From NCBI GenBank assembly GCA_029721435.1, contig CM056583.1, positions 85,513,620 through 85,577,619 of the forward strand: a DNA stretch of 64,000 nucleotides, in the 5' to 3' direction. Positions 55,087 through 64,000 of this stretch are shown piece by piece. A model generated the notes under the pieces. The model saw nothing but the letters and a program-made list of their open reading frames with translations. It was not told the DNA's origin and searched no databases. The position numbers were made by a program, and so were the translations under genes. The stretch is from Gymnothorax reevesii (Eukaryota; Chordata; Actinopteri; Anguilliformes; Muraenidae). The stretch's first letter is position 1. Each line of letters starts with the position of its first letter.

Positions 55087-56709
55087 TGTAGAACCTGAAT
55101 GTTTAGTTGATTTAGCTCACAACAGATATGTCAAATGTCAAAAATAATATTGTTGGAACACATGCTCATTACACGTGTAGAATCTGATTGTTTGGTTGAT
55201 CTAGCTCAAACCACAGCCAGCAGTAAAACTTTTATGACCCTGCAGCCTGGCTGTGGGGGTAGCATCTCTGTTCCTGCACAGCAGGGGGCCGCAGCCAAAT
55301 CACTATCCCCACTGGAGTTAAAGTCCAGTTACATTAATCTGTTTAAAACAATGTAAATCTCAGTGAAATTCATAATATGTTTTTGTACAATATCCTGTGA
55401 AGAAATCACATACATTTATAACACAATTAGACAATAATACTCCATTTTAAGGCTTTTCCATGACAACTGCATCATATTAGCACATATTCCTGTCATGTTT
55501 GGTCTTTTTATTCTCAGGGGAATCCAAGGAGTTGAATGGGGCATGTTTCATTTCCCTTAAAATTATGGATCATTCTGTTTTGGGAACTCTTAAATTGGTC
55601 AGATTCCACTCTCCTCTCTATGCTAACACCTCAATGGGGGAAAGCCCACCTTGATCAGAGGCGTGGTTTTGATTGCTTAAAGGCAAGAGATTCTAACTGG
55701 AAGGGGCTCTTCTTTTCGCTTCCTTCTCAAGATCTTGTGCGTGAAAGGTGAGTCAAGGAGAATCACATTCCACCTCGCCCGGCCTGCCTGCGTCTGTGCG
55801 TGGGTAACGGATCTAGGTGGGCGGAGGGGGATGGCATCTGAGTTCTTCCCGGCCACGTGGTGCGGCCTCGTTCCGCGTGGCCTCCATCTTTTCCAGGTAA
55901 GAATTTGTCCTCTCTTTCTAAACTGTGTGTAACGAATTATTGGCTTAACTTTGATTTGTTTGATCCAAGTTTGTGCCTACCTGGTAATTAAATTATTGTT
56001 ATTCCTTTTCCAGCTTGTGTGGTCTCTATGACTCTTAACACTGGTATATTCTTTCTAGCCTTGTTGTGACCGGTACTCAAGGGGCGATTCCTACCAAGAC
56101 ATGTGTTAGTAACGATATTTCTAAGTTAGATTTGGAATTACGGTCTACCCCTCAAGGGTTTGTGTAATACCGATCCTTGAGATTTAGCTCCTAAAAGGTA
56201 CCCTTGGGTGCATAAGCCGGTACCCGGTTAAATCTCCTTAAGAGGCCCTTGGGTATACAAAGTGCTACTTTCTTTATGCCTCGATGCTGCTATCATGGTG
56301 ATTTCCTCTATCCGCTGGACTTATCGTCGAGTTAAGTTACGACAGCGAGGCTTATTAACCCTGGAGGCGTTTTTGCTGAGCAACGATGGTTTCCACTGCC
56401 AAGTCTGATGGCATAGCTGTCTCGAGATTCACGCATGCTGTCCCAAAACTATCAATTCTAATTCTAATTTTGAGTCAGATATTTAACGAGGATACAACTA
56501 AATTTGGTATTTTAACTGTTTTATGGAGTCAGATTAATTGTAACCATTGTGTTTTTATGCCCCGTCTTTGGGCGGAGAAAAATATCCATTATATTATGAT
56601 TCACACCGGCCAGGAAAGTGTTCGAATTAAAGTTAGCCAAGAAGAACACGTGAAACCTTCAACCCAATGCAATGTCTGTCGTTGGTATTGTTTTGTGGGG
56701 CTTTACAGC
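55087..56709. mobile_element. unrecognised 1.6-kb insertion with TG...CA ends
   Basis: Defined by comparison with Tc1 copy A: the host sequence stops after 'accatat' (55086) and resumes at 'gcatctttggaa' (56710). Ends TGTAGAACC and GGCTTTACA are imperfect inverted repeats of TG...CA type. The duplicated host bases look like a worn 4-bp repeat (atat/gcat). A 35-bp direct repeat (tgtagaacctgaatg.. and tgtagaatctgattg..) lies at 55087 and 55176. A frame of about 108 codons (56386-56709, +) includes two Cys pairs (CNHC, CNVC). It could be a long solo LTR or a non-autonomous retroelement. Family unknown to me. Confidence 0.6.
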
Positions 56710-56911
56710 ATCTTTGGAATTAAAAAAAAAAACTGCCCTGACAGTGTTCAGTGGAATATTCAATCATTTTTGGATTTTCTTAAGACCATTACCAGATTTC
56801 TAAAGGTCTGTGACCATCTGCCTTATTTGAACTGACAGTTTTTTTGTTTTCTTCATGATGTTGGATGACAAAGGGATATTCCATGTGTGTTACCTCATTT
56901 TTATACCCTAT

Positions 56912-57244
56912 TTGTCATGGTTTGGTCCCGCCGGCAGAAGGCAAGAAGCTGGCGGGCATTGGGACCATCAATCCAGAGTAGATAAGGGACCCACACGCAC
57001 AGGCTGAGTACAAAAATTATAAATAATTTAATAAAACAAAACCACAACAAATGAGGAGAGCAGCTGCGATACATACACAGGGCTCCGCAACAGACTTAAA
57101 CCCAGAATGTGGTTGCACCACCAGTTCGGCAGCACTAAGCTTAAATAGTCTAACCTGCACCTCCATCTCAACAAGCAGCAGGTGTGGCTCGTTGAATTGG
57201 AGGTGCAGAAAACAGACGGGGGAGGGACTGCAAGGCAGAACCAC
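56912..57244. mobile_element. 333-bp insertion in Tc1 copy B, probable hAT-type or LTR-like
   Basis: Host sequence is interrupted between taccctat (56904-56911) and cacactat (57245-57252), an octamer pair matching at 6 of 8 bases. The insert starts TTGTCATGGTTTGG, a start shared with the minus-strand repeat at 47.7 kb. Contains ccttgcagtcc-type GC-rich ends and an AATAAAAC motif. Non-coding. Confidence 0.55.
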
Positions 57245-57569
57245 CACACTATTGAAACAGGAAGTGATGTAATGGCTCAATATAGTTCTTTATCACTTAA
57301 ATAAAACTTCATTTAGAGGAATTTTATACCTGGTTTAATTTTGGCAGTTATTTACAATAATCTTTAAGGGTGCCATTAATTGTGAAACATTGATTTGGAG
57401 GAAATTGATTTTTAATTAAATCAGAAAATGATTTTGGCTGGTTCCATTGGAACATTAACATTATACAGTATTTCTCACAAGTTGCTATTTAGAGTTTCTC
57501 AAATATATATATATTTTTTAGACTTTGTGAATCGCCCGTCAGGGATGTCAGTAATTTTTCAGCCCACTG

Positions 57570-58960
57570 CATGCGTTGCGGGTCAGTGAGTCAATGAAAA
57601 TAAGGCTCAACTGATTGGCTGTCATCGCAGTGCAAAATAAGTAATGGCTGCTGAACGAAAACATTTCTGTACTGGGCTGTACTTGACAAATGGCTCCCTT
57701 TGTGACATCAAAAGGGGCGCAGCATCAAGAACATAATGACGCTACAGCAACAAGGCTGAGATTATCTGGTTTTACTTTTTGTCTGAAGTAAGGAAGGGGG
57801 AAGACCAAATTATATGTCCGAGTGTCAGAAAAATAATGCTTATATTCAGTCAAACTCCAGGACTATTCTAGCTGTGAGGCAACAATTCTGCTTTCTGAGC
57901 CACCAGACTGACCAGGATGTTCTGCGCAGATTTAACAGCACATTACTAGTCTCAGTCAGTTAAGTTCTTTGCCGACACAGCACAGTGGGTCTTGTCCAGG
58001 CTCATTGTCATAAAGACATAATGGGCCATATCTTCTATGGTTTAGAGCTGATTTACAGCGGCACCATTAGCTTGGATTTTAAGCCTTGCGGCAGTTCTGT
58101 ATTTATAATGGAAGAAGTGGCATCTTCAGCCCTCCTCACTCGCCGGCTTTTCATTCCATTTCACTATTTTTAGTCTTTATGTCACCGTCTTTCCATAGTT
58201 ATCTTTAATATCAAAAGTAATTTCAAGGCAGACTGTGTTTTTGGCTCAACTTTTTGGCAGGAAGCATTTCTCACCCCCCCCCCCCCCCCGCCCCCTCCTT
58301 CCTGCACCTGTCCTCCCTCACTGCCCTTTCATTGTAATCATTTGAATTTCCCTCCAAAACCTACTCTAGGTCATTCATTGGTTTTCCCCTCCATTTCTGT
58401 TTCTGTGTCCAATCAAAATGAACTTACAGTAAAGACCAAGCCAATTTTTACTAGTATAAATCTGAAAGAGCCCATTCTAGGGGTCTCTTTTTCTGGTGCT
58501 GAGGGGGGCCACAGACTTCAGCCGTTAGTTTTTTTAAAGGTGCACCATGGAAGTTTTTTTACTTTCACTTCTGCTGACATTCAAACTCAAACAAAACAGA
58601 GGTGGCCCACCCCTCCCTCCCATAGTTCCCTCCCTCCCACGCTTCCATAACTGTCAACTCTTGTCGGTGATTGGCCGGGACAGTTTGTTAAATTATGGGG
58701 CACAGCCTGTGCCCCTTGTGTTTACTTGCAGTTTGTGACGCCTGTCCAGAGCTCTGGTTTTTTTTTGACTGTGAATTTAGCGGCAGGCAGCTAGCGGATC
58801 GTGGAGAGATGTCGGCGAATTGAGACAAAAATGTAATTGCGCAAAAAGTAAACAAACTTGAATGGTGCACTTTTAAGCACAGTAGCTCAAGTATTCGCCC
58901 ATAATTTCACAAGCATTATAAATTTGATAAAAGACTATTGGCTTTTATCATTCAGTCCCA
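57570..58960. other. intergenic DNA, no recognised element
   Basis: Contains a poly-C tract (58274-58289). Otherwise ordinary AT-rich sequence; no credible gene. Confidence 0.45.
58274..58296. repeat. poly-C tract
   Basis: Sixteen Cs, one G and five Cs; a length-unstable homopolymer. Confidence 0.9.
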
Positions 58961-59029
58961 CAACGAGGCCCTGTACCCAGAGAGAGGCCCATTGAGAAAG
59001 GCTAGCAAAGCCAGAATCCTCCTTAACAC

Positions 59030-59285
59030 TTTTCAGAACTAGAGGGCCACTCAGGGAGACCTTCATCAAGGGCAATTGCCATATCTCTCAATGTTAACAC
59101 GAGTGAAAAATAATTGATGTATCTGCCCTGCCGTTCAAAACTTACTCCATGCTGAAACCTTCAACCAAGTTTCATAAAAATCAGGCCAGGACAAGGTTTT
59201 CCATAATCCTGTTGACAAACTGACAGACAAACAAACCAACAAACAAACGGAGCTGAAAATATAATCTCCTAGGTGGAGACAAAAA
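59030..59285 (+). repeat. dispersed retroposon-like fragment
   Basis: 'ttcataaaaatcaggccagg', 'cctgttgacaaactgacaga' and 'caaacaaaccaacaaacaaa' follow the wording of a common fish interspersed repeat that ends with CAAACA runs. The opposite end of the same type appears at 63131-63220. No coding content. Confidence 0.5.
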
Positions 59286-59574
59286 CAAATATTGGTAAAA
59301 GAGTGTGAATTTAATAAAGGTGCATGAAGATAAAGATATGCGTCCTTTCATAATATTTTAAAGTAAAAATCCTACACAGTATGCCTTTAATTTAGACAGT
59401 GCTCCCATAACTGCTGAATTGGCTTTTAAAACAATCTGTCCACTGGCTAGACAACATTCATTCATTTATTGCATGAATAATATGTACCTTGGGAACATTT
59501 GTTGCTTTTGTTTTGGGGGAAAAAAGCACACTGTGCAAGTGAGTTTATGTCTGTGACAAAAATGCTGATATTTT

Positions 59575-60300
59575 GTGAATAACCTCAGAAATAACCCTTT
59601 GAAAAACTGATTGCTGCAGCCACTGTGCATCAGATCAAAGCACTGCTGCGAGAGCTACAGAACTCCTCTGGAGAATTCGCTGCAGCAACACCAAAAATTA
59701 TTGTTTAATCTTCATTATTCGCCTATTTTTGCAGCAATGAACACAGCCGTGCTAATTAGAATCAGATTTGCGTTCCACACAACCCCCACCCACCTCGCGG
59801 AGGAGTGAGAAATTCTCATAACACAGGTTTTCCTAAAGATTTCATAACGTTGATATGAAACACCTGACCGCTTCTGTTTCGCTCCCTCCGCTGCTTGATT
59901 GTTCTTTTGAAGGGTTTTCGCCTGCGGCATTAAACCGAGTTTAAAGGGAAGGAATTGGATGATAATTTTCTTCCTTCGATCCCCTGGGTTTTTGGGAAAT
60001 CACTGCCGTCTGATTTTAATCAATGTGACTGACACTCATTTCAAGTCTCGCAAGCCTTTGCCTCTGGTATATCACTGCTGGAATTTCCTCATGTGTAAGG
60101 AATAAAAAATAAAACCAGCCTTTTTTTCCACTGCGCTGTTAATTGCATTTCGCTGGGCAGTTTTCTTCCCCCCATTTTGTTTTGCATTTAATATATCAGG
60201 CGTCAATTCATATTTACTATAATGCATTAAATTTGAATAATTAATTCACAGAAGGCACATTCTTACACATTCTCATTTCCCATTCTGTACTTTGAGTAAT
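59575..60300. other. repeat-poor block, possible conserved non-coding element
   Basis: Moderately GC-rich, repeat-free stretch with homeodomain-type ATTA/TAAT cores (tgctaattagaat, ttgaataattaattc). The composition is suggestive of a conserved enhancer near a developmental gene. Inference only. Confidence 0.22.
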
Positions 60301-60859
60301 AAAACCTGTTTTCAAACTAAAATAATGGGAATGTAAAAAAAAATAAATTAAAAAAATGCAGTGATGCTGCCCCTTTGTTTTGTTGTCACGTCATAGCAAC
60401 TGTGGATGTATGAGGTCATTAGCATAAGCTAGCTTTTTTTTAAACTAGGAAATAATTTTCCAGACTGAGGAATGTATTTTAAACATATCTGGCTGGGCCT
60501 CTGAAAGTATTTTCCATCAGTATGCGACACTATTGGACAGACAGATATAACTGCCAAGCAGATAAATGTAGAATTTTAAATATGACACAGATTATAGATG
60601 ACATGAAAATCATGCAAATAGGATGTAATATTTGTATAATTGGGTTGAAAATGCATTAGCAAATACAGCATATCACTCAGAGCGATTTCTACTGCTGCCT
60701 CTGCACTGGCATCTGAAGCCAGCAACTATGGACAAAATGGTAAAACGTCAGTTCCACTTTTGGGGTCTGATTACGTGCTTTTTTTTTCTCTTTACATTAG
60801 TTTTTTAAATAGATTTTAGTGCATATGAAATGTCTACTCGAGGTCTATTCAACCGTGTT

Positions 60860-61012
60860 CAGAAAAGGCCGGTGTGGGCGCAGGCTTTCATTCCAACTAA
60901 GCAGTTACACACCTGTTACCGCTAATCAACCAAGAGTCTTTGCTGATGAGCTTGATTAGTAGTATCAGTGCTTAGTTGGAATGAAAACCTGCACCCACAC
61001 CGGCCCTTGCAG
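60860..61012. mobile_element. 150-bp foldback MITE
   Basis: GGCCGGTGTGGGCGCAGG and 'ttcattccaactaagca' on the left are mirrored by 'tgcttagttggaatgaa' and CCTGCACCCACACCGGCC on the right. The centre 'gagcttgattagtagtatca' is typical of a widespread fish MITE. No clear target duplication. Confidence 0.82.
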
Positions 61013-61226
61013 GGTAATGTTGAATTGCCGTGACAGCAAACATGGTTCTTAAACTCCTTGAGTTGCCTTGGTTGTAGCCCTGCCCCTTCTGCGGTAACAC
61101 GTCTACATCTTGATGTAACACATTTCCATAATACATCATGCCCGACTGGCAGCTTGTTTAGGCTGAGTGAGCCTGAGGTACTGCGCAGGCTGCCTGTTCA
61201 GCTATGAAAAGGTGCTTTTAATCACA

Positions 61227-62632
61227 AAAACACACAAATGTTTGTAAAAACTAAAGACAAATGCAATGACTTTCAAATCACACCAACCAATATTTATTCA
61301 CAATAGAACAGAGGTAACATAGCAAATGTTGAAATTGAGAAATATTACAATTTGGTCCACACAATGAGCTCATTTCAAATTTGATGGCTAATACAGGTCT
61401 TAAAAAAGTTGGGACAGGGGCCTGTTTACCATGCTGTCGCATCCCCTCTTCTGGGCATTGAGGAGACAAGTTGAGTTTAGCTATTGGAATTTGATCCCAC
61501 TCTTGTCTAATATTATGCGCCATCGGTGAAAGATCAGGACTGCAGGCTGGCCAGTTCAGCACACGGACTCTTCTACTACGAAGTCATGCTGTTGTAATAG
61601 CTGCAGTATGTGGTTATGCATTGTCCTCCTGAAAAACACAATGCCTTCCCTGGAATAGATGTCATCTGGAGGGGAGCATATGTTGCTCTAAAACCTTTAT
61701 ATACCTTTCAGCATGGTGCTTTTTAAAACATGCAAGTGTCCCACATCATATGCACCAATACGTCTCCATACCATCAGAGATACTGGCTTTTGAACTGAAC
61801 GCTGATAACAGAGGAGGTGGTTTTTCTCCTGTTTATCCCGGAGCACACGACACCCATGATTTCCAACAACAATGTCAAATTTGGACTCGTCTGACCACAA
61901 GACACTTTGCCACTTTGCTACAATCCATTTTAAATGAGCCTTGGTCCACAGAACACGGCGGCGAGTTTTAGGTGGCATCTGTGGATGGCACAGCGGACTG
62001 TGTTAACTGACAGTGGTTTCTTGAAGTATTCCTGGGCCCATTTAGAAATTTCAATGACAGAATCATGCTGGTGAGTGATGCAGTGGCGTCTGAGGGCCTG
62101 AAGATCACGGGCATCCAGTAAAGGTCTTCGGCCTTGTCCCTTAAGCACAGACATTTTTGATGATATTATGCACTGTTGATGATGAGACCTTCAAAGCCTT
62201 TGCAATTTGACGTTGAGGTACATTGTTTTTAAATTATTCCACAATTTTTTAACGCAAACCTTCACGAGTTGGAGAGCCTCTGGCCATCTTTACTTCTGAG
62301 AGACACAGCCTCTCTAAGACATCCCTTTTATAGCCACTCATGTCAGTTAACTTAATTACTTGCTAAATGTCCTTTCAGCTGATTTTCTTATATAATAATT
62401 GCTTTGTCAGCCCTTTTTTGCCTGTATCCCAACTTTTTTGAGACCTGTTGCAGACTGAAAATTTGAAATTAGCTCATTTTGTGGACAAAAATATAAAATG
62501 TCTCAGTTTCAACATTTGAAATGTTACTTGTGTTCTATTGTAAATAACATATTGGCTCATGGGATCTGAAAGTCATTGCATTTTGATTTTATTCACAATT
62601 TACACTTCGTCCCAACTATTTCAGAATTGGGG
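61227..62632 (-). mobile_element. Tc1-type transposon with ~190-bp terminal repeats, left end truncated
   Basis: The right end CCCAATTCTGAAATAGTTGG (reverse complement, next to TA at 62633) and its inner partner AAAAAAGTTGGGA are intact. The left arm matches from 'atgcaatgactttcaaatca' (61261) to AAAAAAGTTGGGACAGG (61405) but lacks the outermost ~25 bp. Related in layout to the element at 19.3 kb. Contains a decayed minus-strand transposase. Confidence 0.82.
61440..62286 (-). pseudogene. Tc1 transposase, decayed
   Basis: The minus strand begins MARGSPTREGLR and then a stop, a broken helix-turn-helix, then [49 protein letters not shown] (first catalytic Asp kept) and, near 61520-61560, CSPDLSPMAHN, where active relatives have Glu (PIEH/PIEN) and this copy has Ala. 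Several frameshifts. Not functional. Confidence 0.8.
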
Positions 62633-62639
62633 TAGAAGA

Positions 62640-63130
62640 CTGAATTCAAAATTGGGCAGAAACATGGCAAATGAAATTCAATGTAGCAAATTGTAAACAA
62701 ACAAGTAATTCAAACATCACACAGGATTACTTCAAGGCAGCTTTACATGAAAAAGATCTGGGAGTGATTTTGACTGTGCTTTAGCAGGGAAAAGGAAACC
62801 TCGGGATGATCTGATTTCAGCCTTTAAATATCTTAAAGAGATTAACAAAGTTAACTATGCAGGATTACTTTGGTGGAAATTAGCCGTCGGTAAACTGATA
62901 TCAGGAAATGGTTTTTCACCCAGAGAGTAATTTCAGTGTGGAAAAGCTTGCCTGGCCATATTGTGGAGGCAGAAACTTTTCAAGACCAGACTTGATTCAC
63001 TGCTAGATACTATTTAGTCCTTGAGTATTTGAAGTGTTAGGTTCACTTTAGTGAAAGGAAACTGGCGAGCCTACTTGGACTGAACAGCCTGTTCTAGCCA
63101 CTCATGTTATGTTATATTATGTTATGTTAT
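62640..63130 (+). mobile_element. CR1/L3-like LINE 3' end
   Basis: The + strand reads NWAETWQMKFNVANCK and, after a degenerate stretch, ALHEKDLGVIL, the C-terminal reverse-transcriptase text of CR1/L3-type LINEs (WQMKFNV.KC, EKDLGV). A second frame then gives DLISAFKYLKEINKVNYAG and TRLDSLLD. It ends 'gaacagcctgttctagcca' followed by an (ATGTT)n tail (63104-63130), as expected for this LINE type. Broken by stops. Confidence 0.78.
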
Positions 63131-63250
63131 TACCTCTGCGAAACGAAGTTGGCAGGAGGTTATGTGATCGGTGCCGTTTGTTTGTCTGTCTGTTTATTTG
63201 AGAACAAGACAACTAAAAAAGTAAAGTTATGTTATGTCACAAAGTTAAGT
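63131..63250 (+). repeat. dispersed repeat fragment, 'acctctgcgaaacgaagttg' type
   Basis: Reads ACCTCTGCGAAACGAAGTTG, 'ggaggttatgtgatcggtgc' and TTTGTTTGTCTGTCTGTTT. Wording of a common fish retroposon-like repeat whose other end is seen at 59.0-59.3 kb. Abuts the LINE tail. Confidence 0.5.
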
Positions 63251-63289
63251 AAAAGCCAAATTTCACACACATGCAAGACATACACACTT

Positions 63290-63780
63290 ACACTTTCCAG
63301 CGGTGGGGCATGTTTACAGGTGGGGTGGCTGGAGAGGAACTGTGGCGGGCCCGGTTCATGATAGTCGGGCACCTGGCTGGGTCTGTTACAACTCTGGTAT
63401 CCGTCTTTGCTGAGAGGGGCTGTCTGCAGCCCAGGGGTCCACAGGGGCTGGGGTCTGTGGTGGGGGGTTTGAGCACTGGCTTACATCCTTGCAGATGCTG
63501 CTCCCTCCCATGGGTGAGGTGGGGGATGCCTTGGGTCCAGGCCTGGCTTTGCCTGCATCCTGCCCTATAGATGGAGCTCCTCTTTCCTCGGTTGGTGTGG
63601 TGTTGTCCTTGGGGCCTTTCTCATCCTCCTGTTTGTGTGGCCGCCCTGCAGCAGAATGGCAGCAGGTTTGTGATGTGCCTCGGAGCTTTGAGCTACCTCT
63701 GCAGCCGTGGGGGAGGGGGCATCTCTGCTGCTCTGGGCACTTGAGAATCATGTGACTCCTCCATATTTATTCCAACAGGC
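63290..63780. other. GC-rich block of unknown nature
   Basis: About 490 bp, far more GC-rich than its surroundings, open for 99-121 codons in more than one frame on both strands, which points to composition and not coding. No domain recognised. It could be part of a repeat or an exon outside known families. Continues into a (CA)n tract. Confidence 0.35.
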
Positions 63781-63795
63781 TTCTCAACACATGGT

Positions 63796-63833
<38 letters not shown>

Positions 63834-63858
63834 GCACACACACACGCACACACACACA
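63796..63858. repeat. (CA)n microsatellite
   Basis: About 30 CA units with a few CG steps. Confidence 0.95.
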
Positions 63859-64000
63859 AATGACCAGGCATACTCTCTCTCGCAGATATGAACACCTTCC
63901 CAAACCCTTTTTTCTTCTCCTTCCTTCACTCTTAGTTGGAGGAACCAATGCTCTGGCCTGAAAGTATGTATTCAAAAGTATGACTTTAACCATGGAGACA

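Larger units (their letters stand above)
53539..57569 (-). mobile_element. Tc1-type transposon copy B, broken by three nested insertions
   Basis: TA (53537-53538) then CAGTGGGCTCAAAAATTACT at 53539. The matching inverted end is at 57525-57569. Collinear with copy A at 22.9-24.5 kb once three blocks are removed: a 429-bp Tc1-family deletion derivative with TA repeats (53670-54098), a 1.6-kb insertion (about 55087-56709) and a 333-bp insertion (56912-57244). A (TA)n tract at 53600-53668 precedes the first. Confidence 0.85.

Noticed and set aside
56386..56835. 149-codon + strand frame taken as one gene
   Set aside because: It crosses the boundary (56709/56710) between the 1.6-kb insertion and antisense Tc1 sequence, so only the first ~108 codons belong together. 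Kept as part of the insertion.
63386..63751. 121-codon minus-strand frame in the GC-rich block
   Set aside because: The opposite strand is open as well; GC bias removes stops. No domain found. Kept only as an unexplained block.

Overview
This is a stretch of vertebrate chromosome, almost certainly from a ray-finned (teleost-type) fish. The evidence is small phase-conserved exons separated by long AT-rich introns, several decayed Tc1-type transposons, hAT-type MITEs, L2-tailed tRNA-SINEs, a CR1/L3-like LINE tail, and long CA, TA and CTGT microsatellites. The species cannot be named from the sequence.

The only protein-coding gene I can support is the 3' half of an Eph receptor tyrosine kinase on the + strand, best identified as epha5. 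Twelve exons between 5119 and 35459 encode 548 residues: the second fibronectin III domain, transmembrane helix, juxtamembrane segment with two tyrosines, complete tyrosine kinase domain, SAM domain and a C-terminus ending Val-Gln-Ile. All splice sites are GT/AG, all phases match, and there is no frameshift or stop, so the gene looks functional. The ephrin-binding domain, Cys-rich region, first FN3 domain and promoter lie upstream, outside the window. The 3'UTR starts at 35460; its end is uncertain (AATAAA candidates at 36326, 41026 and 43345).

Introns and flanks by region: 1-5118 is the intron upstream of the first visible exon, with a CTGT/AGGTCA repeat near 3.6 kb and a 120-bp MITE just before the exon. 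7.7-8.6 kb is a foldback element with arms of about 400 bp, and a relative lies at 26.3-26.8 kb. 9.7-10.3 kb carries a possible Harbinger-type MADF relic. A Tc1-type element with terminal repeats of about 200 bp lies at 19.3-20.8 kb. A 38-copy 21-bp minisatellite at 22.07-22.88 kb abuts a second Tc1-type element at 22.94-24.52 kb. A near-perfect 190-bp hairpin starts 27 bp after the donor of the exon ending at 33383.

Downstream (35.5-64 kb) I see no other gene, only transposon-rich intergenic DNA. It includes a hAT element with a perfect 8-bp target duplication (37947-39377), a hAT MITE with a perfect 8-bp duplication (45100-45283), a mariner-like 690-bp element, a nested foldback pair at 43.6-44.5 kb, and a layered transposon nest at 53.5-57.6 kb. 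That nest is a Tc1 copy broken by three later insertions, one of them an unrecognised 1.6-kb element. A third Tc1-type copy (61.2-62.6 kb) and a CR1-like LINE tail (62.6-63.1 kb) follow. No second functional system is evident. The most unusual items are the unrecognised 1.6-kb insertion, the minisatellite, the splice-site-adjacent hairpin, the triple AG acceptor of the transmembrane exon and the large foldback family.
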